Source: Streptomyces violaceoruber
Lineage (GTDB): Bacteria; Actinomycetota; Actinomycetes; Streptomycetales; Streptomycetaceae
Assembly (NCBI RefSeq): GCF_033406955.1
Contig: NZ_CP137734.1
Span: 8,184,001-8,248,000 of the forward strand
Length of the DNA: 64,000 nucleotides
Direction: 5' to 3'
The notes below the pieces were generated by a model that was not told where the DNA came from, made no database searches, and was given only the letters and a program-made list of their open reading frames with translations. The position numbers and the translations under genes were made by a program. Positions 50,635 through 60,466 of this stretch are shown here, one piece after another; position 1 is the first letter of the stretch; the number at the start of each line of letters is the position of its first letter.

Positions 50635-52823
50635 CGCGCCTCCGCCAGACCCACCGGAGCGCCGGCGGCCAGAGCGGTCCGCACGGCGAGGGTGGCCGCC
50701 GTGGTGGCGACCAGCGACTCGAGCGGCACCGGCATCGGCCCGCCGGTCCGCACTGCCCGGACGAACGCGGCCAGTTCGGCCGACTGGCCCTTGTCCCGGG
50801 CCTTGGGCAGCCGCGAACTGACCCACCGTTTGCGGCCGTCGTAGACCGAACTGCGGACGAAGTCGTCGAGCTGCAGCACCTTGCCGTCCGCGACCAGGTC
50901 CAGCGTCTCCTTGGGGAATCCGGCCGCTCCGGTGGTGACGTAGCTGAGGGTGGCGGTGGACCCGTCCGGGTAGCCCAGCACGACCTGAAGGTCCTCGTTG
51001 CCCGACGGGGCGAGCGCGTAGACCGAGACGGGGTCGGCCCCGAGGAGCCAGCTCGCCGTGTCGACGAAGTGACCGCCCTCGCCGGCGAACCGCGAGCCCT
51101 CGGTGCCCTGCTGGAGATACCAGCTGCCGTGGTCGAGCCGCCCCGCGTTGACGAGGTAGCGCAGGCTGGCCGGTCCGGTGCGGGCGCCGAACCGCTTCCT
51201 GGCCTCCTGGAGCAGCGGCGCGAACCGGCGGTTGAAGCCCACCTGCACCCGGTCGTTGCCGGACTCCTCCACCGCCGCGAGCACTCCGGTCAGCTCCTCC
51301 CCGGTCAGCGCCAGCGGCTTCTCCACGAAGACGGCCTTGCCGGCCAGCAGCGCCTTGCGGGTCAGTTCGGCGTGCGAGCTGTGCCGGGTGACCACGAACA
51401 CCGCGTCCACGGACGCGTCGCCGAGCACGGCGTCCAGATCGGTCGTCGCCTCCCCGAACCCGAACTTGCGCTGCGCGTTGGCCGCGGACAGCGCCGTCGT
51501 GGTGACGACCGTCGACAGCTCGACGCCCTCGCGCCGGGCCAGATGCGGCAGCAGCATCGACGTCGCGTAGTTGCCGGCGCCGACGAAGGCCAGGCGCACC
51601 GGTGTCCGGGCGGCCCGTGCCGGTGCGGCCGCGCCGGCGCCGCGCCGCACCCCGGGCACCGTCACCGCCGGCGCCCCGGCCGGCGACTCGGCGTCGGGCT
51701 GCCCGGGGTACCGGAACAGCACGGCGACCGCCTTGAGGGCGCCGTCCTGCAGACTCCGGTACGTCTCGACCGCGTCGTCGAAGTCGGCGGTACGGGTGAT
51801 CAGCGGCGCCACGTCGACCCGGCCCCGGGCGACGAGGTCGAGGAAGCAGGCCAGATTGCGCCGCTCGGTCCAGCGGACGTAGCCGATCGGGTAGTCCCGC
51901 CCCTCCAGCTCGTACTCCGGGTCGTAACGACCGGGGCCGTAGGAGCGGGAGAACCGGACGTCCAGCTCCTTCTCGTAGTACGCGTTCCACGGCAGGTCCA
52001 GGCGGCACTTGCCGATGTCGACGACCCGGCCGCGGTCCCGGCACAGCCGCGCGGCCAGCTCGACGGGCTGGTTGCTGCCGCCGCCGGCCGCCAGGTACAC
52101 CTGGTCCACGCCGTGGCCGTCGGTGAGTTCGACGACGGCGCTCTCCACGGCCGGGGACGCGGGATCGCCGCAGGCGGCGGCGCCCAGCCGCTCGGCCAGC
52201 TCGCAGCGTTCCGCGTCGGGGTCGGCCCCGACCACCCGCACGCCCGAGGCGACGAGCAGCTGCACCACCAGCTGGCCGATCAGCCCGAGCCCGATGACCA
52301 GGGCCGTCTCGCCGAGCCGCGACTCGCCCTGACGGACGCCCTGCAGCGCGATCGAACCGACGGTGCCGAAGGCCGCGTCCCGCGCCGCGAGACCGTCCGG
52401 CACCGGGGCGTAGAGGTTGCGCGGCACCCAGTTCAGCTCGGCGTGCAGGGCGTGCTCGTTGCCGGCGCAGGCCACGAGGTCGCCGGCCTTCACGTCGTCG
52501 ATCCCCTCGCCGACCTGCTCGACCACCCCGCACAGCGAGTAGCCGAGGGGTGTGTAGGAGTCCAGCTTGCCCATCACCTTGCGATAGGTGGCGGGCACCC
52601 CGTTGGTGGCCACGCTCTGCACGACCTTGGCCACCTGGTCCGGCCGTGACCTGGCCTTGCCCAGCATCGTCATGCCGGCCTCGGACACCTTCATCAGCTC
52701 GGTGCCGGTGGAGATCAGGGAGTAGGCGGTCCGCACCAGCACGCCGCCCGGCTTGCAGCCCGGCACCGGCACGTCGAGCAGCGCCAGCTCGCCGCTCTTG
52801 TAGTTCTGCACAACCTGTTTCAC
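50631..52823 (-). CDS. Bi-domain oxidoreductase (MDR + Gfo/Idh/MocA)
   Basis: 730 residues. The first half (1-about 360) is a medium-chain dehydrogenase with LGETALVIGLGLIGQLVVQLL; the second half (from about 405) is a Gfo/Idh/MocA enzyme with VRLAFVGAGNYATSMLLPHL and EKPLALTGEEL. This two-domain protein is repeatedly found with heparinase-like genes in exopolysaccharide clusters. It probably oxidises and reduces one sugar at two positions. GTG start; 89-bp gap upstream to asnB. Confidence 0.87.
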   Translation of the reverse strand: MKQVVQNYKSGELALLDVPVPGCKPGGVLVRTAYSLISTGTELMKVSEAGMTMLGKARSRPDQVAKVVQSVATNGVPATYRKVMGKLDSYTPLGYSLCGVVEQVGEGIDDVKAGDLVACAGNEHALHAELNWVPRNLYAPVPDGLAARDAAFGTVGSIALQGVRQGESRLGETALVIGLGLIGQLVVQLLVASGVRVVGADPDAERCELAERLGAAACGDPASPAVESAVVELTDGHGVDQVYLAAGGGSNQPVELAARLCRDRGRVVDIGKCRLDLPWNAYYEKELDVRFSRSYGPGRYDPEYELEGRDYPIGYVRWTERRNLACFLDLVARGRVDVAPLITRTADFDDAVETYRSLQDGALKAVAVLFRYPGQPDAESPAGAPAVTVPGVRRGAGAAAPARAARTPVRLAFVGAGNYATSMLLPHLARREGVELSTVVTTTALSAANAQRKFGFGEATTDLDAVLGDASVDAVFVVTRHSSHAELTRKALLAGKAVFVEKPLALTGEELTGVLAAVEESGNDRVQVGFNRRFAPLLQEARKRFGARTGPASLRYLVNAGRLDHGSWYLQQGTEGSRFAGEGGHFVDTASWLLGADPVSVYALAPSGNEDLQVVLGYPDGSTATLSYVTTGAAGFPKETLDLVADGKVLQLDDFVRSSVYDGRKRWVSSRLPKARDKGQSAELAAFVRAVRTGGPMPVPLESLVATTAATLAVRTALAAGAPVGLAEAR

Positions 52824-52865
52824 CGAAGGTCCTCTTGTCTCTCTGCCGGTCGTGGTGCGGGGGAG

Positions 52866-52913
52866 GTGCTGAGGTGTGGGGGGTGCCGAGGTGCAGGGGG
52901 AGTGCCGAGGTGC
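52866..52913. repeat. Three 12-bp direct repeats between asnB and the oxidoreductase gene
   Basis: GTGCTGAGGTGT (52866), GTGCCGAGGTGC (52883) and GTGCCGAGGTGC (52902), spaced 17 and 19 bases apart, in the largest gap of the operon. Spacing close to two helical turns could permit cooperative protein binding. The last copy ends on the first base of the asnB stop codon. Confidence 0.6.
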
Positions 52914-54847
52914 TAGGCCGTCGACGAGGAGTGGTCGCCGGACCCGGAGGTCGCGCCGCGGTACCAGTACTCGAGGGTCAGCACGTGCCACAGGTGTTTG
53001 GAGAAGTCCCGCTGCCCGGCGGTGTCCTCGGCGACGAGCCGCCGCAGCGCGTCCCGGCGCAGGAACCCCGACCTGACGAGTTCGCCGTCGTTCACCACCT
53101 CGCGCACCAGCGGCGCCAGGTCACGGCTCATCCAGGCCCGCAGCGGGGCGCTGAACAGGCCCTTGGGCCGGTACACGATCTCCCGGGGCAGTACCGAGGT
53201 GGCCGCCTCCTTCAGGACGGCCTTGCCCTGCCGCCCGACGATCTTGCGGTCACCGGGCACGGCGAACGCCGCCTTCACCACCTCGACGTCCACGTACGGC
53301 ACCCGCACCTCGGTCGACGCGGCCATGCTGGAGCGGTCCGTGTAGGCGAGGTTCAGGCCCGGCAGGAACATCCGGGCGTCGGCCAGGCACATGCGGTTCA
53401 CGAAGTCGTCGAGGTCGTTGTCCTCGTAGACGTCCGCGTGCTCGGTCAGCACGTCCTCGACCGTGCCCGCCAGATCCGGATCGATCAGGTCGAGCAGCTC
53501 CTGACGGTCGTACATCGTGTAGCTGCGCCGGAAGGCGGTCTCCTGCGGCAGATCGGCGAAGGACAGGAACCGCTTCGCGAAGCGCACCGACCGGTACCCC
53601 CGGCGGCTCGACGCGACCGGCAGCCGGCCCACGGCCGCGGACACCCCGCGCCGCAGCGGCCGCGGGACGCGCTGGTAGCGCAGCGCCAGCACGTTGGCCA
53701 GGTGCTTGCGGTAGCCGGCGAACAGCTCGTCGGCGCCCATCCCCGAGAGCATCACCTTGACCCCGGCCTCCCGGGCGGCCGAGCAGATCAGGAAGGTGTT
53801 GATCGCGGCGGGGTCGCCGATCGGCTCGTCCAGGTGGTACGTCATCCGCGGCAGCAGGTCGAGCACGTTCGGGGCGATCTCGATCTCGTGCAGGTCGACG
53901 CCGAACCGCTCGGCCACCTGCCGGGCGTAGCGCAGGTCGTCGGGCATCGCCTCGAACCTGGCGTCCTCGGCGCGGAACCCGATCGTGTAGGCGGAGATCC
54001 CGGGCCGGTCGCGGGCCGCCAGCGCGGTCAGGTAGCTGGAGTCCAGCCCGCCGGAGAGGAACGTCGCCACCGGCACGTCGGAGAGCAGGTGGCGCCGGGT
54101 CGACTCCTCGACGACGGCGGCCAGGTCCGGCCGCTCGCCGCTGCGGGCCCGCTCCCGGCCCTCGGCGGCGACGTCCCGCAGATTCCAGAACCGGCCGCGC
54201 TCCACCCGGCCGTCGGGCCGGCACCGCAGCCAGCTGCCCGGCGGCAGCTTCTCCGCCTCGCGCAACGCGCAGCGCGAGTCCGGCACCCAGTAGTACAGCA
54301 GCGAGGCCACCAGCGCCGCGTGATCCACCTCCAGCTTCCCGCCGGTCGCGGTGGCGAGCGCCTTGAGCTCGGAGGCGAACACCAGGCCCGCGCCGCGCCG
54401 GAGCAGGAACAGCGGCTTGATGCCGAGCTGGTCGCGGGCGAGCACCAGTTCACCGGTGCGCTCGTCGAAGACCGCGAACGCGAACATGCCGCGCAGCCGC
54501 GGCAGACAGTCCGTGCCCCAGCGCCGCCAGGCCTCCAGGACCACCTCCGTGTCGGAGGTGCCGCGGAAGCGGACCCCGGCCGACTCCAGCTCGGTGCGCA
54601 GCTCGGGCGCGTTGTACAGCTCGCCGTTGTACGACAGGGCGAGCCCGTCCGAGACCATCGGCTGGGCGCCGGTTGTGGACAGGTCGACGACGGCCAGCCG
54701 GCGGTGCCCGAGGTGCACCTCGCCCTCGCCGGCGGGATGGCTGTAGCGGCCGGCCCCGTCCGGACCGCGGTGGGCGAGGACGTCGGTGAGCCGGTCGGTC
54801 ACGGCCTTGCCGTCCGGCCAGTGGTACGTGCCTGCGATGCCGCACAT
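52913..54847 (-). CDS. AsnB-type glutamine-dependent amidotransferase
   Basis: 644 residues. The N-terminal Ntn glutaminase starts MCGIAG (nucleophile Cys2); the C-terminal ATP domain has the PP-loop FLSGGLDSSYLTAL and DEPIGDPAAINTFLI. Its close relatives include both asparagine synthetase and amidotransferases that turn the carboxylate of sugar acids into amides. Located next to the uronate-forming and Wzz genes, so amidation of a uronic acid in the polysaccharide is the likely role; not shown. Three bases from the Wzz-like gene. Confidence 0.86.
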   Translation of the reverse strand: MCGIAGTYHWPDGKAVTDRLTDVLAHRGPDGAGRYSHPAGEGEVHLGHRRLAVVDLSTTGAQPMVSDGLALSYNGELYNAPELRTELESAGVRFRGTSDTEVVLEAWRRWGTDCLPRLRGMFAFAVFDERTGELVLARDQLGIKPLFLLRRGAGLVFASELKALATATGGKLEVDHAALVASLLYYWVPDSRCALREAEKLPPGSWLRCRPDGRVERGRFWNLRDVAAEGRERARSGERPDLAAVVEESTRRHLLSDVPVATFLSGGLDSSYLTALAARDRPGISAYTIGFRAEDARFEAMPDDLRYARQVAERFGVDLHEIEIAPNVLDLLPRMTYHLDEPIGDPAAINTFLICSAAREAGVKVMLSGMGADELFAGYRKHLANVLALRYQRVPRPLRRGVSAAVGRLPVASSRRGYRSVRFAKRFLSFADLPQETAFRRSYTMYDRQELLDLIDPDLAGTVEDVLTEHADVYEDNDLDDFVNRMCLADARMFLPGLNLAYTDRSSMAASTEVRVPYVDVEVVKAAFAVPGDRKIVGRQGKAVLKEAATSVLPREIVYRPKGLFSAPLRAWMSRDLAPLVREVVNDGELVRSGFLRRDALRRLVAEDTAGQRDFSKHLWHVLTLEYWYRGATSGSGDHSSSTA

Positions 54848-54850
54848 GTG

Positions 54851-56416
54851 CTACCGCGCCTCCTGATCGCTGTCCGGGACCGTCGCGGCCGGTATCGACG
54901 GCCGTTCCGCCCGGAGCCGGCCTTCCCCCACTGCCTGGACGGCGTGGGAGGTACCCCCACCGTTGTGCCGCTTCGGCCGTTCGCCGGGGACGCGCCGCGC
55001 GAGGTGCGGGCCGTCCCACAGGGTGCCGTCGGTCCGGTCACGCGGATCGGGGTCGATCAGGACCACGCCGATCACCGCGATGCGCTGGTCGGCGAGCTGC
55101 CGCGCCACGGTGTGCAGCCACGCGGTCCTGCCGTGCCCGGCCCGTACGACGAGCACCGTCCGGCTGCCGAGGTACCGCAGGTCGGTCCACGCCGTGCCCG
55201 GTGCCACCGAGCCGACGCCGAGCCTGCGCCCCTGGTGCCCTTCGGCCGTGGCCCGTTCGCCGCTCAGCACGGTCGGACCGCCGGGCCCCCGGTGGGCGCC
55301 CGCGAGCCGCGTGCCGGGCAGACCGTCGACGACGACCACGGGCCCGTCCGCCTCCAGTGCCCCGGCGACGTCCAGGGCGATCAGGCCGGTGCCGCGCGCA
55401 CAGCCCAGTTCCAGCAGGGACACCGGTTCCGCGGAGCCGCGCACCAGGCGGGTCAGGGTGGTGGTGAGCCGTTCACGTGCCGCCCGGGTCCGCCGGCGCC
55501 CCCACGACCGGGCCGACCGGCGCGGCCGGCGCCGCAGCTCCGCCAGGACGGAGGCACCCAGGTTCGCCGCTATCTCCCGGCGCAGCACCGGGCGGTCCGC
55601 GACCACGGCGCCCACCGCGGAGAGCGCGAGCCCGAGGACGAGTCCGAGGGCGAGCCCGATGGCGGCGTCGGTACCCACGGCCCTGGGCAGCGAGTGCTCC
55701 ACCGCGTGCGGGGCGTCCACGATCTGCGTGCCGGCCACGACCTCGGGCGTGCCGGTGAGCGCCTCCGCGGCCCGCTGGTCGAATTCGGCGATCCGCGAGT
55801 CGAGCTCGGCCCGGCGGGCGAAGAGCGACTCGATGCTCGCCGACGCCTTCGGTTCGTCGTCCGGTGAGCGGTCCCCGATCGCGCTGTTGACCTCGGCGAG
55901 TTCCTTGCGCATACGGTTGCGCTGGTCCAGCAGGGACTTGGACTCGGCTTCGGCGGCCTCCCGCATCCGCCGCACGTGGTCCGCGACGAACGTGTCGGCC
56001 AGCGCCTTGGCCCGGGCGACCGCTTCCGCGTCGCTGTCGGCGGTCACGTCGATCCGCAGCAGGTTGTTGGTCAGCCCGGTGCCCCGGTAGTCCCGCATGA
56101 AGTCCTCCGGGTTCTCCCGGGAACCGAGGGTCCGCAGCGCGGCGGCGGCGATCCGCGTGGTGTCCAGCAGTTCGACATCCGTGCGGATCAGTGTTCCGGT
56201 GTCGTTGGGCTGGTCGTCCTTGTGCGCGACCAGCACCTTGGTCACCGCGGTCGGCCGGGGCGGCAGCAGGACCGCCACCGCAGCGCCGAGCAGCAGGCCC
56301 AGCAGGGCCAGACTGCCCCACAGGCGCCGTCGTCTGCGCACCGCCACGACCAGTGCCTGCAGGTCCAGCAGGGGAGCGGAGGCCGACGGCTGCGAAGCCG
56401 TGTCCGTCGTCGTCAT
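54851..56416 (-). CDS. Wzz-like co-polymerase with degenerate kinase-like tail
   Basis: 521 residues. Helix 1 (about 33-53), an extracellular coiled-coil-rich domain, helix 2 (about 255-280), then a C-terminal region with VSLLELGCARGTGLIALDVA followed by VVVVDG and VLVVRAGHGRTAWLHTVARQL. This shape follows bacterial tyrosine kinases (BY-kinase) but the Walker A GKS/T is absent, and no tyrosine cluster ends the protein. Likely controls chain length as a structural partner of the polymerase. ATGA overlap with the other Wzz. Confidence 0.8.
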   Translation of the reverse strand: MTTTDTASQPSASAPLLDLQALVVAVRRRRRLWGSLALLGLLLGAAVAVLLPPRPTAVTKVLVAHKDDQPNDTGTLIRTDVELLDTTRIAAAALRTLGSRENPEDFMRDYRGTGLTNNLLRIDVTADSDAEAVARAKALADTFVADHVRRMREAAEAESKSLLDQRNRMRKELAEVNSAIGDRSPDDEPKASASIESLFARRAELDSRIAEFDQRAAEALTGTPEVVAGTQIVDAPHAVEHSLPRAVGTDAAIGLALGLVLGLALSAVGAVVADRPVLRREIAANLGASVLAELRRRPRRSARSWGRRRTRAARERLTTTLTRLVRGSAEPVSLLELGCARGTGLIALDVAGALEADGPVVVVDGLPGTRLAGAHRGPGGPTVLSGERATAEGHQGRRLGVGSVAPGTAWTDLRYLGSRTVLVVRAGHGRTAWLHTVARQLADQRIAVIGVVLIDPDPRDRTDGTLWDGPHLARRVPGERPKRHNGGGTSHAVQAVGEGRLRAERPSIPAATVPDSDQEAR

Positions 56417-57780
56417 GCGACACCTCCCGTCGCGTGGTCGTGCACCGCGGCCCCGGCGGCGGCGTCCCCCCGGGGTTCGTCGGCCGACGCCGTCGGACGG
56501 GCCCGGACCGCGCCGGCGACGACGACGCCGACGACCTCGTGCCCGCCGTCCGCGCACGCCTCGGCGACACCGGCGAGTTCCTCGGCGGTACGGGCGCCCG
56601 CGCTGAGCACGACCAGCGCGCCGGACTCGGTGTCGCGGTCGGGCACGATCGGCCGGGCCACCGAGACCTCCACCACCCGCAGCCGCGGATCGTCCTCGGC
56701 GTCGGCGGCGAGCCGGCCGGCCGCCCGGCGGGCCACCTCGTCGTCGTCCGGCACGACGACCAGCAGCCGCCGGGCCGTGGGCACCCGTTCCCGCAGGCGG
56801 GCCCGGACCCGCCGGTAGCGGAGCCGTCGGCCGGCCTCGTCGCCGGAGGACCGCGGGGTCGGCAGGTCCCACCGGACGTCGACGCCCAGCAGCCGCCGGA
56901 ACCGGGCCCGCGCGCCGCGCGCCTTCGGCCGGTGGGCGCGCCGGTCACCGGGTACGTCCACGGTTCCCAGCAGCGCCGTTCCCAGCGCCGCGGCGATCTC
57001 GGATTCGGAGCGCGGCCGCCGGTTCACCCGCGCCGCGGTGAGATGGGCGATGACGGCGAGCACGAAGAACAGCAGCGCGCCGCCGCCGATCAGCTGCAGC
57101 CGCGTCGGCGGAGCCTCGCCGGCCGGCCGGGCCGCCGGACCCATGACGACCATGCCGGCCCGGTTGTTCGCCGGGTCGGCCTCCTCCAGCTTCTGCATGG
57201 CGTCCTGGAGCGCGCTGCGCAGCTTCTCCAGCTCGGTGCGGGCCTGGACGCTTTCCACGGTTTGCCCGGGATCGGCCGCGTTGGCCAGGTCGGTGATGCG
57301 GCGGTTGGTCCGTGTCACCTGCTCCCGCAGCGCCTCCGGCCCGGCGGCCTCGTCGGCGCCGGTGGTGCCGCTGGCGATCCGCGCCGCGTAGGTCACGAAC
57401 TGCTGGGCCACCTCGTCGGAGAGCCGCTGCGCACGCTCCGGGGTTGCGGCCGTCCCCGAGATCTTGACGATGTTCCCGTCGGCGGTCTCGGCGCTCACCC
57501 GGTCGCGCAGCTCGCTCCTGCCCACCCCGTTCCAGCGCAGCTCGTCGGCGGCCCGGTCGACCACCGCCGAGCTGGTCGCGATCTCCACCTGGGTGACCAG
57601 CTCGCGCTGCTCCCACTGCCCCGGCAGCAGGACCGAGGCCGATGCCGTGTAGCGCGGCGGGAACAGCACCGAGACGCCGTAGCCGGCGAGCGCGCCCACC
57701 ACGACGAGGACGGCGAGCAGCCGCCGTCGTCGCCGGAGAATTCGCCCGACCGTGACCAGGCGTATCGTGTCATCGCTCAA
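56413..57780 (-). CDS. Wzz-like chain-length determinant, kinase-like tail without Walker A
   Basis: 455 residues. N-terminal TVGRILRRRRRLLAVLVVVGALAGYGVSVLFPPRYTASASV is the Wzz membrane/first periplasm-side region; second helix at about 233-250. The C-terminal part (ARRLLVVVPDDDEVARRAAGRLAAD ... ALVVLSAGARTAEELAGVAEACA) again looks like a nucleotide-binding domain lacking the P-loop. TTG start within the stop of the GT4 gene (TTGA). Works with the adjacent paralogue. Confidence 0.8.
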   Translation of the reverse strand: MSDDTIRLVTVGRILRRRRRLLAVLVVVGALAGYGVSVLFPPRYTASASVLLPGQWEQRELVTQVEIATSSAVVDRAADELRWNGVGRSELRDRVSAETADGNIVKISGTAATPERAQRLSDEVAQQFVTYAARIASGTTGADEAAGPEALREQVTRTNRRITDLANAADPGQTVESVQARTELEKLRSALQDAMQKLEEADPANNRAGMVVMGPAARPAGEAPPTRLQLIGGGALLFFVLAVIAHLTAARVNRRPRSESEIAAALGTALLGTVDVPGDRRAHRPKARGARARFRRLLGVDVRWDLPTPRSSGDEAGRRLRYRRVRARLRERVPTARRLLVVVPDDDEVARRAAGRLAADAEDDPRLRVVEVSVARPIVPDRDTESGALVVLSAGARTAEELAGVAEACADGGHEVVGVVVAGAVRARPTASADEPRGDAAAGAAVHDHATGGVA

Positions 57781-59070
57781 CTGCGCGGCCTTTTCCCTGC
57801 TTTGAACCCTGTTCGGACCGGGGCGCCCGCCGACACCGGAGTGTGGTCACGGCAGGCGGCGGCGTACGCGGCGAGCAGCGCCGCCTGCGAGTTGCGCCAG
57901 GAGAGCCGTCCGGTGACCCGCTCCTGGCCGATCTTGCCCATCCGGGCGCGCTCGTCCGGATCGTCCAGTAACCGTGCGACGAGCCGGGCGAACGCCGCCT
58001 CGTCGTTGGCGGGTGCGTACAGGGCGGCCTCCCCGGCGGAGACCCGCGCCTCGCGGAGGTCGAACGAGACGATCGGCCGGCCCATCGCCATGTACTCCAG
58101 GACCTTGTTCATGGTCGACACGTCGTTGAGCGGATTGCGGGGGTCGGGGGAGAGGCACACGTCCGCGGTGGAGAGGTGGCGCACCAGGTCGGCGTCCGGA
58201 ATGCGCCCGGTGAACCGCACCTGCTCGTCGAGCCCCAGCGACCGGGACAGCTCCACCATCGCGTCGAAGGCGTCGCCGGAGCCGACGAACACCGCGTGCC
58301 AGTCCGTCCGACCGACCTCGTCGCGCAGTTTCGCGAGGGCCCGCAGGGCGTAGTCCACGCCGTCCTGGGGTCCCATGACGCCCAGGTAGCACAGCAGATG
58401 GGGCTTGCCGCGCTTCAACTCCGGTTCGGGCGGCACCGGCTGGAAGCGATCGGTCGCGGGTGCGCTGCGCACCACGAAGACGTCGTCGGGGCGGCGGCCG
58501 CCCCGGCGTATCGCGACGTCCTTGTAGCTCTCGTTCGTGGCGAGCACGACGTCCGCGGCCCGGTAGGTCCACCGTTCCAGCGCGCACACGGCGCGGTAGA
58601 GCAGGTCCTTGCCGCGGCCGAACCGGGACAGGTACAGCTCGGGTATCAGGTCGTGCTGGTCGAAGACGAACCGCGCACCGCGCCTCTTCAGCCACAGCGC
58701 CGGCAGGAACAGCAGGTCCGGCGGATTGCAGGCGTGGACCACGTCGACCGGGCCGACCCGGCGGGCCAGCCGGGCCGTGTGCCAGAGCGCCGCCCCGTAC
58801 TCCCGCAGGTAGCCGGCCGGTCCTCCGGTGGCGGCGCGCAACGGGTAGCGGTGGATGTGCACCCGGTCGACGACCGCTTCCGGCTCCGTGTCCCGCTTGC
58901 TGCCCCGGGGGCAGATGACGTGCACGTCCCAGCCCGCGTCGCGCAGGGTCGTCGCCTCCTGCCACACCCGCCGGTCGAAGGGTACCGACAGGTTCTCCAC
59001 CAGGATCAGGGCGCGCCGCCCCGGCCGGTCGCCGGCTGTGCCACCGAACGGCGTTTCACCAGACGTCGTG

Positions 59071-59081
<11 letters not shown>
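57777..59081 (-). CDS. Family 4 glycosyltransferase
   Basis: 434 residues. GT-B fold: VENLSVPFDRRVWQEATTLRDAGWDVHVICPRGS, RFVFDQHDLIPELYLSRFGRG and EYMAMGRPIVSFDLREARVSAGEAALYAP match the WcaI/GumH-like group. TTG start at 59081; 11-bp overlap with the dehydrogenase gene stop. Likely one of the first transferases after the initiating enzyme. Confidence 0.88.
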
Positions 59082-60396
<1,315 letters not shown>

Positions 60397-60415
60397 GACC
60401 CGTTCCTCCCCCCAG

Positions 60416-60434
60416 GCAGGCCTTGACGGCCTGC
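60416..60434 (-). promoter_or_regulatory. Hairpin between first and second genes of the polysaccharide operon
   Basis: GCAGGCC-TTGAC-GGCCTGC, a perfect 7-bp stem with a 5-base loop, in the 70-bp gap 20-38 bp upstream of the AlgD-like start. It could stabilise or attenuate the transcript; no U-tract. Confidence 0.45.
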
Positions 60435-60466
60435 GGTCCGCGCGACGGGCCGGCGGCCCCCGCGCA

